Below are positions 53,331 to 61,624 of a stretch of 64,000 bases of DNA, one piece after another; positions within the stretch are counted from its first letter, which is position 1; every line of letters starts with the position of its first letter. Location: positions 1 to 64,000 of the forward strand of contig NZ_FNBT01000007.1 of the NCBI RefSeq assembly GCF_900102425.1, given 5' to 3'. The notes beneath the pieces are model-generated. The model was not told where the DNA came from. It did not search any database and saw only the letters and a list, made by a program, of their open reading frames with translations. Source of the stretch: Blastococcus aurantiacus. Its GTDB lineage: Bacteria > Actinomycetota > Actinomycetes > Mycobacteriales > Geodermatophilaceae. The translations under genes were made by a program, and so were the position numbers.

Positions 53331-53870
53331 ATGGCGTCCGTCGGCCTCGCGGACCGGGCGTTGAGCTATGGCGAGGCCGGGGTGACGGCGCCGGGGGACG
53401 CGGTGTGGACGGCGCCCGCCGGTCGCCGCGCGTACGAGCGCTGCGTCCGCGTGGGCCACGGCGACGAGACCTGGGCCCAGGCACGGGCGGCGTTTCTCTG
53501 CTGGGGGGTCAAGACCCGCAGCGGCTTCGCGATCGAGCCGGCGTCCGGGTCGGACCCCGGCGTGCGGGACGGTGCCGACTACTGGCTCGTGGCCGCTGTC
53601 GGCCCGCTCCGGATCCGGGAGCCGGCCCGCGTGGTCGGCGTCGTCGACCGGCCGGACCGGTGCGGGTTCTCCTACGGCACGCTGGAGGGGCATCCGGTCT
53701 CAGGCGAGGAGGCGTTCGTGCTGCACCGCGACGGCGACGGGGTCGTCCGGCTGACGCTCCGCTCAGTGACCGCCCCCGGGGCCGGTCGGTGGCGCCTGGC
53801 GTTCCCCGAGGTCCTGGTCGCCCAGCGCTGGTACCGCCGCCGGTACGCGCGGGCCCTGGCCGCGGGCTGA
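53331..53870 (+). CDS. DUF1990 family protein
   Basis: A 179-residue protein. Features are LSYGEAGVTAP at the start, VGHGDETWAQARAAFLCWGVKTRSGF, the YWLVAAVGPLRIREPARVVGVVD strand pair, CGFSYGTLEGHPVSGEEAFVLHRDGDGVVRL and WRLAFPEVLVAQRWYRRRYARAL. This is the DUF1990 pattern, a START-like/Bet v1-like fold of unknown function that is common in actinobacteria. It starts two bases after the polA stop, so it is probably co-transcribed with polA. Confidence 0.85.
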   Translation: MASVGLADRALSYGEAGVTAPGDAVWTAPAGRRAYERCVRVGHGDETWAQARAAFLCWGVKTRSGFAIEPASGSDPGVRDGADYWLVAAVGPLRIREPARVVGVVDRPDRCGFSYGTLEGHPVSGEEAFVLHRDGDGVVRLTLRSVTAPGAGRWRLAFPEVLVAQRWYRRRYARALAAG

Positions 53871-53874
53871 CGCG

Positions 53875-54408
53875 GTGCCGACGACAGCCCTCCGGCGCAC
53901 CGCGGACCTCGACGACGCCACGCTGTCGGGGATCCGAGGCCTGCTGGACCAGGCGTTCGACGGCGACTTCGCCGACCACGACTGGCAGCACGCCCTGGGC
54001 GGGACGCACGCTCTCGTGCACGTCGAGGGTCGGCTCGTCGGCCACGGCTCGGTGGTCCGGCGGCAGCTGCTGCACGGGGGGCAGCGCCTGCGGGCCGGCT
54101 ACGTTGAGGCGGTCGCGGTCGCGCCGGACCGTCGCCGACAGGGCGTCGCGACGGCGGTGATGGACGCGCTCGAGGCGGTCATCCGCGCTGACCACGACCT
54201 CGGCGCCCTCAGCGCGTCGGAGGACGGCGCCGGCCTGTACGCCGCGCGTGGGTGGCTGCTCTGGGAAGGGCCGACCTCGGTGCTCACGGCCGAGGGCACC
54301 CGCCGGACCCCGGAGGACGACGGGTCGGTGCATGTGCTGCCCGGCTCCGTGCCGCTGGACCGGCGTGGCGAGCTCACCTGCGACTGGCGCGACGGCGACG
54401 TCTGGTGA
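53875..54408 (+). CDS. aac(2')-I: AAC(2')-I family aminoglycoside-type N-acetyltransferase
   Basis: A 177-residue acetyltransferase closely resembling chromosomal mycobacterial AAC(2')-I (about 180 residues). The match runs the whole length: ADLDDATLSGIRGLLDQAFDGDF, DHDWQHALGGTHALV, LRAGYVEAVAVAPDRRRQGV (acetyl-CoA motif), LGALSASEDGAGLYAARGWLLW, GPTSVL, RTPEDDGSVHVLPG and the ending CDWRDGDVW. Known members acetylate the 2'-amine of aminoglycosides, though their natural role in the host is debated. GTG at 53875. GTGA overlap with the next gene. Confidence 0.88.
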   Translation: MPTTALRRTADLDDATLSGIRGLLDQAFDGDFADHDWQHALGGTHALVHVEGRLVGHGSVVRRQLLHGGQRLRAGYVEAVAVAPDRRRQGVATAVMDALEAVIRADHDLGALSASEDGAGLYAARGWLLWEGPTSVLTAEGTRRTPEDDGSVHVLPGSVPLDRRGELTCDWRDGDVW

Positions 54409-54956
54409 ACGGCCCGGCCGTGGACCTCCCGCCCGGCGTCGCCCGCATCCTCGTCGTCGGCAGCTCGGGCGCCGGCAAGACGACGATGGCCAGGGCGCTG
54501 GCCGAGCGCCTGGGCGTGCCGCACACCGAGCTGGACTCGCTGTGGCACGGACCCGGTTGGGTGCCGAGGCCGGAGTTCGAGCAGGACGTCGAGGCGATGC
54601 TGACGACCGGTCGCTGGGTGACGGAGTACCAGTACCGGCCGGTGAAGGACCGGCTCCTGACTCGGGCGGAGGCCGTGGTGTGGCTCGACCACCCGTTCTG
54701 GTTGGTCGCCGGACGGTTGCTGCGCCGGTCGCTGGTCCGGGCGGTCACGCGGCGGGCCTACTGGAACGGCAACCGCGAGAGCTTCGCGATGTGGCTGCGT
54801 CCGTCCCACCCGCTGCGAATCGTGTTCAGCCCGGAGTTCAGTGCGAAGCGCCGGCGTACCGAGGCGGAGCTGGCCGCAGCCGCGGCGCGCGGCGTCGTCG
54901 TCGTCCGCCTGCGGGGTTCCCGTCAGGCCGACCGCTGGCTCGCCGCCCAAGGGTGA
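54405..54956 (+). CDS. P-loop kinase-like protein (adenylate-kinase/FlaR type)
   Basis: A 183-residue ATP-binding protein. Its P-loop ILVVGSSGAGKTTMARALAERLG (GSSGAGKTT at 19-27) is followed by HTELDSLWHGPGWVP and WVTEYQYRPVKDRLLTRAEAVVWLDHPFW, with the DLIVWLDHP-like segment typical of topology-modulation/FlaR-like kinases. The Arg-rich lid VAGRLLRRSLVRAVTRRAYWN follows. The phosphate acceptor is unknown. Coupled to the AAC(2')-I gene by a GTGA overlap. A hairpin follows. Confidence 0.8.
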   Translation: MNGPAVDLPPGVARILVVGSSGAGKTTMARALAERLGVPHTELDSLWHGPGWVPRPEFEQDVEAMLTTGRWVTEYQYRPVKDRLLTRAEAVVWLDHPFWLVAGRLLRRSLVRAVTRRAYWNGNRESFAMWLRPSHPLRIVFSPEFSAKRRRTEAELAAAAARGVVVVRLRGSRQADRWLAAQG

Positions 54957-54974
54957 GCCGGGCCGGCGCGTGGA

Positions 54975-54999
54975 GCCGGGCCGCGCTGTGCGGCCCGGC
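54975..54999. terminator. Hairpin between convergent genes
   Basis: GCCGGGCCGC (54975-54984), 5-nt loop, GCGGCCCGGC (54990-54999): a perfect 10-bp stem in the 54-bp gap between converging genes, likely acting both ways. Confidence 0.65.
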
Positions 55000-55010
55000 C
55001 CCACGTCAGG

Positions 55011-58000
55011 TCACCGGGTGCCGGTGGTGAAGCTCCAGCGGGTGGTGCTCAGCGGATCACCCACCGCGTCGCGGATGGCCGTCCCCCCGCCGGTGAGGGT
55101 GACGCCGTACTTCGTCCGGGCGGCCAGCGTCGCATGGGGATCGATCGTGACGGTGCGGCGCGTGGCGTTGTAGGTCACCTTGGCGGTGACCGTGGCGCCG
55201 GACGAACTGCGCAGCACCGCCGTGCGGGTGCTGATCCCGGTGACGGGCTCGCTGAACGTGGCGGTCACGTTGGCGTTGCGGGCCACGCCCGTGGCGTTGA
55301 CCGCGGGCGTGCGCGCCGTGACGGCGGGCGCGGCGCCGGTGGTGAACGCCCAGCTGCGCGTGACCATCGGGTTGCCGGCCCTGTCGCGGATCCCCGTGGT
55401 GAGGGTGGCCGTGTACCGGCTGTTCGCCGCCAGCGTCGAGACGGGGTCGAGGGTCGCGACCCGAGTGGTGGCGTTGTAGCCCACCGTCGCCCGGAGTGCC
55501 TTGCCGTTCCGGTCCTTCAGCACGAACGTCGTCCCGCTCACGCCGGTGACCGGCTCGCTGAAGGTCGCCGTCACCTTGCCGGTCACGGCGACGGACGTGG
55601 CGTTCGTGGCCGGCCGGGCCGTCGTGAGGGTCGGGGCCGGGCCGGTGGTGAACGTCCAGCTGACCGGGACGAGCGCGTTCCCCGCGGTGTCCCGGACGCC
55701 CGAGGTGAGGGCGACGGTGTACCGCGCGTCCGCGGCGAGGGCGGCGGTCGGGTCGAGCGTGGCCGCGCGGGTGACCGCGTTGTAGCCGATCGTCGCGGGC
55801 ACGATCTTCCCGGCCTTGTCCTTGAGCACGAACGTCGAGCCGCTCACGCCCTGCACCGGTTCGCTGAAGGTGACGGACACGCTGCCGCCGACCGGCACGG
55901 CGGTGGCGCCGGATGCGTGCGACCGCTTGGCGAGCACCGGGGCGGTGGTGTCGCCGGCCCCGACCGCGATCGTGCCGGACAGCGCAGCCGTCCCGCCGTC
56001 GTAGTCGACGAGCTCGTCGTCACCCGTCGCGCCAGCGAGCTGCCACGTGTAGCTGCCTGTCGGGAGCGCACCGCCCATCCCGTCCTTGCCGTCCCAGGCG
56101 ACGGTGGCGGCGCCGTACGGGGCGAGGCACGGGAGGGTGCGGACGACGGTGCCGGCCGCGTTGCGGATCTCCACCTCGCAGTCGGTGAGGACCCGGGACG
56201 TGACGACCCGCGCGGTCCAGGTGCTGCCGCCGGTCAGCTTCGTGACGGTGGTGGGGGCGGCCAGCAGCCGCGGCGCGTCCGCGTACTCCGGCAGCGTGAG
56301 GACCGACGGCAGACCCCCCTCCGAGACGAACGCCAGCAGGTTGCCGTCGACCGCCATGGCGTGCGTCGGGGAGTCGAACTGCTGGATACCGCCGTCCGCG
56401 AGGGAGACCGCGGTGGGGTAGCAGTCGTTCATCACGCAGTCGAGCCCGACCGCGTACCCGGTCGAGAGGTCCTCGACGGTGTCCAGACCGAGGCTCGTCA
56501 CGTCCGTGGCCGGCTCGTCCAGCTGCGTGACGTCGAGGATCTTCCGGTCGCTCTGGTAGCTGCCACCGATACCGCCGGCGCGCCAGGTGAAGTCCCAGCT
56601 GACGACGTCGCCGGCGATGACGACGTCGCCGAACATGTCCTCCCCGGGAGTCGCCTCGCGCAGCTGGACCGGATCGGCGCCCGTGCGCAGGTCGCTCAGC
56701 CAGACCGCTCCGTCGCGGCCGAGGCGGACGAGCCGCTCGCCCCAGAGGTCGTAGTCCCTGGCGTCCGGCAGGGCCGCAACCTCTCCCGTGCGCAGGTTGC
56801 GGAGGGCCCAGGTGACGGGGGCGTCTTCGGAGGACGATCCTTCGAGGAGGATTCGGTCACCGGAGAGCGTGGTCCGCCCGGCGTCCGCGTTCAGCTGCTG
56901 CGTCGTGTCGCCGTCCCGCAGCCTGCCCGGGCTGGGGAAGGTGTTGTCGCTGTACGAGATCCGGTCCCCGGAGAGACTGAGCGCGACGGCGGTGGCGTTG
57001 CGGGCGACGAGCTGTTCCGGCGCGGCCGAGGTGCCGCCGCTCCCGGAGCTGATGTCGCGGACCCACAGGCTGTCGTCGGGGCTGGAGTTGTCCGTCCAGG
57101 CCACCCGGCCCGGGGCGATGGCGACCGCGCGGGCCTTGCGCGGCTTGGCCGGAGCGGTCACCAGCGGGGCGGGGGAGGCGCCGGACAGCGGCACGGACCA
57201 GATGCCCGCGGTGCCGAGCGCTCCGGTGCGGGAGACCAGCAGGGTGCCCGAGCCGTCCGCGGACGGGCCGGCGGCGTCAGCCCCCCACGAGGGTTCGAGC
57301 AGGGGCTCGGCTGTCGGCGAGGACCCGTCCCAGGTCATGAGGGCATTCCCCTCGGCGGTCCGGACGAAGAAGGCCACACCGTCGTCGGTCGGCACGACCC
57401 ACTCCACCGGAGCGCCCGTCAGGCTCTCGGGCTCTGATCCGTCCAGGGGGACCCGCGTCAGCGTCGGAGGGGTCGCGGAGGAGTTGGAGCACCAGAGGGC
57501 CGTGTCAGCGATCCGACACGAGCCGCCGCTCGGCACGACGAGCGGATCCGTGGCGCCGGAGCCGTCGTAGGGCAGGTACACCTGGCTGCTGGTCATGCCG
57601 GACCAGCTCTGGACGACGGCGCCCAGCGGACCGGGCTCCACGAATGTGCCGGGGCCCGTGCCGTCGACCGTGCCCATGACCGTCTGCGTGCCGCCGTCGA
57701 GCACGTCGACCGCCACCAGGTCGGTCGGGTCCGGTGACGGCGGCATGCCGCCGGACGGGACCAGGCGCCGCGCGACGTAACCATGCGGCGTGCTCGAGAG
57801 GTAGGTCAGGTCGTCGGGGACGGCGACCGTCTGCAGGGTGGAGTCACCGATCGTGCGCCACGTGAAGGCCCGGGCGGCGTAGTCGTAGTAGGACAGCAGC
57901 TCCCCGGTCACCTTGGCGTACGGGAAGCGGGACTCCTTCTCGAGCGCCCCGCCGGTCGCTTGGATGCGCACGACCGAGTACGGGTCCTCGTCACTGCGGT

Positions 58001-58226
58001 AGATCACGCCTCCCGCGGTCCGGATCACAGGGGTGAGGACGGCGGGCGTCGTGGTGGGGCCCGCCTCCATGAGGGGAAGCGGCTCAGGTGCGGCAGCCAG
58101 CGCGGGGGCGGCGCCCAGCACGCTCGCGCCGGTCGCCACGATGGCGAGCAGGCTGATCCGGGTACGGCTGCGCAACACGTGCTCCAGGAGGTAGGCGGTA
58201 CGCGGCGTGATCGACCGCATGCGCAC
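55011..58226 (-). CDS. Large secreted protein: propeller-like N-terminus and three Ig-like (SbsA/Big_5) repeats
   Basis: A 1071-residue exported protein. The signal peptide is SRTRISLLAIVATGASVLGAAPALAAAPEP. Residues about 70-650 hold many short beta-strand units with GVIYRSDEDP-like and VAVDVLDGG-like segments, fitting a TolB-like or other beta-propeller. Around 660-750 is a FlgD-like domain with TVAWDGKDGMGGALPTGSYTW. Three tandem Big_5 domains then follow at 759-862, 863-964 and 965-1071, each with VTFSEPVxGxS and ending W(A/S)FTTG. Probably surface-exposed, function unknown. GTG at 58226; an ATG two codons later is possible. Confidence 0.8.
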   Translation of the reverse strand: MRMRSITPRTAYLLEHVLRSRTRISLLAIVATGASVLGAAPALAAAPEPLPLMEAGPTTTPAVLTPVIRTAGGVIYRSDEDPYSVVRIQATGGALEKESRFPYAKVTGELLSYYDYAARAFTWRTIGDSTLQTVAVPDDLTYLSSTPHGYVARRLVPSGGMPPSPDPTDLVAVDVLDGGTQTVMGTVDGTGPGTFVEPGPLGAVVQSWSGMTSSQVYLPYDGSGATDPLVVPSGGSCRIADTALWCSNSSATPPTLTRVPLDGSEPESLTGAPVEWVVPTDDGVAFFVRTAEGNALMTWDGSSPTAEPLLEPSWGADAAGPSADGSGTLLVSRTGALGTAGIWSVPLSGASPAPLVTAPAKPRKARAVAIAPGRVAWTDNSSPDDSLWVRDISSGSGGTSAAPEQLVARNATAVALSLSGDRISYSDNTFPSPGRLRDGDTTQQLNADAGRTTLSGDRILLEGSSSEDAPVTWALRNLRTGEVAALPDARDYDLWGERLVRLGRDGAVWLSDLRTGADPVQLREATPGEDMFGDVVIAGDVVSWDFTWRAGGIGGSYQSDRKILDVTQLDEPATDVTSLGLDTVEDLSTGYAVGLDCVMNDCYPTAVSLADGGIQQFDSPTHAMAVDGNLLAFVSEGGLPSVLTLPEYADAPRLLAAPTTVTKLTGGSTWTARVVTSRVLTDCEVEIRNAAGTVVRTLPCLAPYGAATVAWDGKDGMGGALPTGSYTWQLAGATGDDELVDYDGGTAALSGTIAVGAGDTTAPVLAKRSHASGATAVPVGGSVSVTFSEPVQGVSGSTFVLKDKAGKIVPATIGYNAVTRAATLDPTAALAADARYTVALTSGVRDTAGNALVPVSWTFTTGPAPTLTTARPATNATSVAVTGKVTATFSEPVTGVSGTTFVLKDRNGKALRATVGYNATTRVATLDPVSTLAANSRYTATLTTGIRDRAGNPMVTRSWAFTTGAAPAVTARTPAVNATGVARNANVTATFSEPVTGISTRTAVLRSSSGATVTAKVTYNATRRTVTIDPHATLAARTKYGVTLTGGGTAIRDAVGDPLSTTRWSFTTGTR
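55014..55952 (-). repeat. Three tandem ~310-bp coding repeats (Ig-like domains)
   Basis: Repeats at 55641-55952, 55335-55640 and 55014-55334 (104, 102 and 107 codons). Repeats 1 and 2 are closest (VSGxTFVLKDxxGK shared); the third has diverged. Confidence 0.8.
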
Positions 58227-58352
58227 CGTAGGGGTAGACCCGCGGGATGGGGGCGCAAGCGGTCTCGGAACGCTCGTGTCGCGAGTTCGCAGGTCACGTG
58301 CCTGCTGGCAGACTCGCGCCGCATCGCCGACAGCAGCGACGCGGGAGTGGGG

Positions 58353-60206
58353 GTGCAGGTGGTCGGAGCCACGCGAGCGCGGCCCGCCACCCGGGGTCGT
58401 CGGAGCGCTCCCGGCCCGTCGAGCCTCGAGGGATGGGCGCTGGGCCTGCTCGTCCTCGGTGGCCTGGCGGTGCTGCCGGGTGCGCTCAACCGCTTCGTCC
58501 TGCCCAAGCTGGCGGTCACCGCGGCGGGGGTGGCCCTGGCGTTCCGGGCGCCGTCCCGCGGCCGCCTGCCCCGTGCGGTCCTCCTGCTGTCGGGGGCCGC
58601 GGGCCTGGTCGCCGTCGCCGCTGCTCTCGTCGGCGCCGATCCGGTCGCCGGCCTGGTGGGCGCCGCCCCCCGGTACGAGGGCCTGGCCGTCGGGCTGCTC
58701 TACCTGGGGGCTGCAGTCAGCGGGGCGAGGCTGCTGGGCCCGGCCCGGTCCGCCGGCGTCGAGAGCCTCCTGCTCCGCTTCCTGGCGGTGGGTGCGGTCG
58801 CCGTCGCGGCGCTCGCGGTGCTCGAGACGTTCGGCATCCGACCGCTGGTGAGCGATGTCGACCGGCCGGGCTCACTGCTCGGGAACGCCAGCGACCAGGG
58901 CGCGTGGGCGGTCCTCGCGCTGGGGCCGCTGCTGGCGGCCGCGGTGCGGTCGAGGCACGCCCACGCCCGGGTCGGCGCCGTGGCGGCAGCGCTCGCCGTG
59001 GTGCTGTCCGGCTCCCGCGGAGCGCTGCTCGGCGCGGTCGTCGTCCTGGTCGTCCTGCTGGTCGCGCTCCCCGGCCGGCGCGTGCGGCTCTGGCTGGCCG
59101 GCTCGTTCGTGGGGATCGTCGCCGCGGCGTTCCTCGTGCCGGGCGTGCGCCGACGGGTGCTCGGAGCCGGTCTCGCCGACGACACGGCGAGCGGGCGCGC
59201 CACGCTGTGGCAGGAGGCGCTGGAGCTGTACACCGACCGGCCGGTGCTGGGTACCGGCCCGGGCGGCTTCGGAGACGCGGTCCGGAGCGTCCACGAGGCC
59301 GGCTGGTACGCCGCGCTCGGCACGGAGAACCCTCCGGACAGCCCGCACGCCTGGCCTCTGCAGGCGCTGTTGGTGGGTGGGCCGCTGCTCGTGCTCCTGG
59401 TCGGCGTGCTGGGGGTGCTGGTGGCGCGGCAGGCCTGGAGGGGCGCCCGGGGCGACCCCGCCCGGTCGGTGGGGGCGGCCGTGGGGCTGGGCGCCGGCCT
59501 CGCCGGTTACGCGGTCGTGCTGCTCGTGCACTTCACCGGACCCGGCCACACGCCGCTGGCGGCGCTGTTCGCGGGGGCGCTGCTGGCCGGGCCGGCGGAA
59601 CGCTCGGCGCGTGCGACGGCCGATCGAGTCGTGGCTGTCGGCGCGTGGGCGTTCGTCGCGCTGGCGGCGTCGGGCGCGGTCGCCGAGATCCCGCTGCGGC
59701 ACGGCGTCGTCGCGGTGGGCGAGGGGGACCTGGCGGGGTCGGACGACGCGTTCGGCGCAGCGGCGGCGCTCCGCTGGTGGGATCCCTCCGTGGGCCGGGT
59801 GGCCGGCCACGCGTTCGCCGTGGTGGGCACCGGGACCGGGGATCCCGACGCGCTGCAGCGCGCCGATCGCTGGCTGGTCCCGCTGGCGGAGCAGCGCGCG
59901 GGCGCGGACGTCCACCTCGACCTGGGCGCGGTACGGGAGGCGCAGGGCGACCTCCCGGGAGCGGCCGCTGCGCTGGACCGGGCACTGCGCCAGGACCCGG
60001 CGAACCCCGACGCGCTGCTCCTGCGTGGCGTCGTGGCCGCGCGGCAGGGCGACTGGGACGGCGCGGAACGCCACCTGCTGGCTGCGGGCCGCTCGGCGCC
60101 GGAGAGCGCCGCGCCATGGGCGAACCTCGCGCGCGTGCACGAACTGGCCGGCAGGCCGGCGGCTGCGCGGATCGCGCGGGATCGGGCGGAGGCCCTGGAC
60201 GGTTGA
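58353..60206 (+). CDS. O-antigen ligase/Wzy-like membrane protein with C-terminal TPR domain
   Basis: A roughly 617-residue membrane protein. About 12 hydrophobic segments cover residues 25-430, and the ligase-type periplasmic loop GRATLWQEALELYTDRPVLGTGPGGF is the hallmark of the Wzy_C family, followed by NPPDSPHAWPLQAL. The C-terminal 170 residues, DLGAVREAQGDLPGAAAALDRALRQDPANPDALLLRGVVAARQGDW-type helices, are TPR repeats. It probably polymerises or attaches a surface glycan. Several in-frame GTGs (58347, 58353, 58359) compete, so the start is uncertain. Divergent from the large secreted protein by about 125 bp. Confidence 0.78.
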   Translation: MQVVGATRARPATRGRRSAPGPSSLEGWALGLLVLGGLAVLPGALNRFVLPKLAVTAAGVALAFRAPSRGRLPRAVLLLSGAAGLVAVAAALVGADPVAGLVGAAPRYEGLAVGLLYLGAAVSGARLLGPARSAGVESLLLRFLAVGAVAVAALAVLETFGIRPLVSDVDRPGSLLGNASDQGAWAVLALGPLLAAAVRSRHAHARVGAVAAALAVVLSGSRGALLGAVVVLVVLLVALPGRRVRLWLAGSFVGIVAAAFLVPGVRRRVLGAGLADDTASGRATLWQEALELYTDRPVLGTGPGGFGDAVRSVHEAGWYAALGTENPPDSPHAWPLQALLVGGPLLVLLVGVLGVLVARQAWRGARGDPARSVGAAVGLGAGLAGYAVVLLVHFTGPGHTPLAALFAGALLAGPAERSARATADRVVAVGAWAFVALAASGAVAEIPLRHGVVAVGEGDLAGSDDAFGAAAALRWWDPSVGRVAGHAFAVVGTGTGDPDALQRADRWLVPLAEQRAGADVHLDLGAVREAQGDLPGAAAALDRALRQDPANPDALLLRGVVAARQGDWDGAERHLLAAGRSAPESAAPWANLARVHELAGRPAAARIARDRAEALDG

Positions 60207-60253
60207 CCGACCCCGACGACCGGTCACCTACCTCAGGCGACTGTCACCGTCGA

Positions 60254-60499
60254 CTAGAGGTGGAGGGTCGTGCCGTTCCCGGCCTCCGTGCGGGGCACGT
60301 ACGCGGCGCCGGCGAGCACCTCCGCCGTCTCGACAGCCTTCCGCTCGGTGCTGCAGACCACCCCGCTCAGCTCTCCCACCCAGGGCTGCGCCACCAGGTG
60401 GGCCAGCCGGCTCGGTCCGGCGGCGGACAGGCCCCAACCGGTCGCCGGCACGGAGGGGTCGACCGCGACCTCGGCATGGGTGACGAAGCAGACCTGCAC
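60254..60499 (-). pseudogene. Truncated histidine-phosphatase-like gene
   Basis: An 81-codon frame, VQVCFVTHAEVAVDPSVPATGWGLSAAGPSRLAHLV then STERKAVETAEVLAGAAYVP, matching only the first ~60 residues of histidine phosphatase (phosphoglycerate mutase-like) proteins in the V-T-H-P-E-V subfamily. Family members are about 180-200 residues. Sequence after residue 65 (RTEAGNGTTLHL and stop) does not match, and the Wzy-like gene ends 48 bp beyond, so the C-terminal half including the second catalytic His is absent. A short functional protein cannot be excluded. Confidence 0.55.
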
Positions 60500-60554
60500 G
60501 GCGGCAGTGAACTGCGGCGGTGGGTGCCGGGACAGCCATCCGGGCGCCCGCGCG

Positions 60555-61406
60555 TCAGGGGCGCCGGCAGACCAGGATCAGCGTGCCCGGGACCAGGGCG
60601 CCGCGCTCGGGGGACCACTGCCCCCAGGTCTGCGTCCGGCCCGGCGTCCACTCCGGCTCGACCAGGTCCTCCAGGACCAGCCCCGCACCGACGACGGCCC
60701 GCACCCAATCGCCGACCGTGCGGTGGTGCTCGACGTAGACCGTGCGACCCGACCCGTCGGTCTCCACGTAGGGCTGCCGGTCGAAGTAGGAGGACGTGAT
60801 CTGCAGGTCGTCGGGGTCGGGCGAGTCGGGGAAGGGCCAGCGCATCGGGTGGTTCACCGACGCCACGAAGCGCCCGCCGGGCCGCAGCACCCGCGCCACC
60901 TCGGCCAGCACGGCACCGGCGTCGGCGACGAAGGGCAGGCCGCCGTACGCCGAGCACACGACGTCGGCCGATGCGCCGGCCAGGGGCAGGGCACCGGCGT
61001 CGGCCTGCAGCAGCGGCACCGCGATGCCGGTGGCCCGGTTGAGCTCCGCGGCGCGGGCGAGCATGCCGCCGGAGAGGTCCAGCGCAACGACGTCGGCACC
61101 CTGCCGGGCCAGCCAGCGGGCACACGGCGCGGACCCGCACCCGATCTCCACCACGCGGCGGCCCTCGACGTCCCCCAGCAGTCGGGCGTCGGCCTCGCGA
61201 AGACCTTCGGGACACCAGAGGAAGTCCGCGTCGCCGAGGTCGGCGCCGTGCTCGGCGAGGTAGGCCGGAGCTGCGGCGTCCCACCAGCGGCGGTTGGCGC
61301 GCGCAGACTCGTTCTGACCGGCCGGGCGGCGGGCGACGCCACCTGCTGCCGGGTAGCCGTCACTGCCCAGTGGCAGCCCGGCGTCCGGCGGAGGGATGAG
61401 GCTCAT
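60555..61406 (-). CDS. Class I SAM-dependent methyltransferase
   Basis: A 283-residue methyltransferase. An N-terminal linker (MSLIPPPDAGLPLGSDGYPA) precedes ANRRWWDAAAPAYLAEHGADLGDADFLW, then the SAM site RRVVEIGCGSAPCARWLARQGADVVALDLSGGML, DADVVCSAYGGLPFV-like motif II and VLRPGGRFVASVNHPMRWPF. The C-terminal part has SSYFDRQPYVE and HRTVGDWV, shared by many actinobacterial Methyltransf_11 proteins often annotated as UbiE-like. The substrate is unknown. The ATG at 61404-61406 is the first plausible start; two GCGTGTCA units lie around and upstream of it. Confidence 0.85.
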   Translation of the reverse strand: MSLIPPPDAGLPLGSDGYPAAGGVARRPAGQNESARANRRWWDAAAPAYLAEHGADLGDADFLWCPEGLREADARLLGDVEGRRVVEIGCGSAPCARWLARQGADVVALDLSGGMLARAAELNRATGIAVPLLQADAGALPLAGASADVVCSAYGGLPFVADAGAVLAEVARVLRPGGRFVASVNHPMRWPFPDSPDPDDLQITSSYFDRQPYVETDGSGRTVYVEHHRTVGDWVRAVVGAGLVLEDLVEPEWTPGRTQTWGQWSPERGALVPGTLILVCRRP

Positions 61407-61428
61407 GACACGCCGATCGTGACACGCC
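61406..61428 (-). promoter_or_regulatory. Direct repeat TGACACGCC x2 at the methyltransferase start
   Basis: On the + strand TGACACGCC is at 61406-61414 and 61420-61428, 14 bp apart. One copy touches the start codon. Could be a repressor site, or chance. Confidence 0.35.
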
Positions 61429-61457
61429 GCAGCGGCCGACGAGGGCCCGGACCCAGG

Positions 61458-61487
61458 TGGACCCCGGCGTCCCGACTTCCGTACGAT
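61458..61487 (+). promoter_or_regulatory. Candidate rpsA promoter
   Basis: TGGACC (61458-61463), 18 bp, TACGAT (61482-61487), leaving a leader of about 130 nt before rpsA. Leaders of this kind often serve S1 autoregulation. Confidence 0.45.
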
Positions 61488-61624
61488 GAGGAATGCGCCA
61501 GAGGTCTGTCGTGGTTTTCCCCACACGGAACGCCAGAGCCGGCTCTCCCCGCTGATCATCCCGAGGCCTCCCGGCCGCGGGACGTCCTGTCCCTACGCAT
61601 AAACCGTCCGGAGCAACCAACCAC

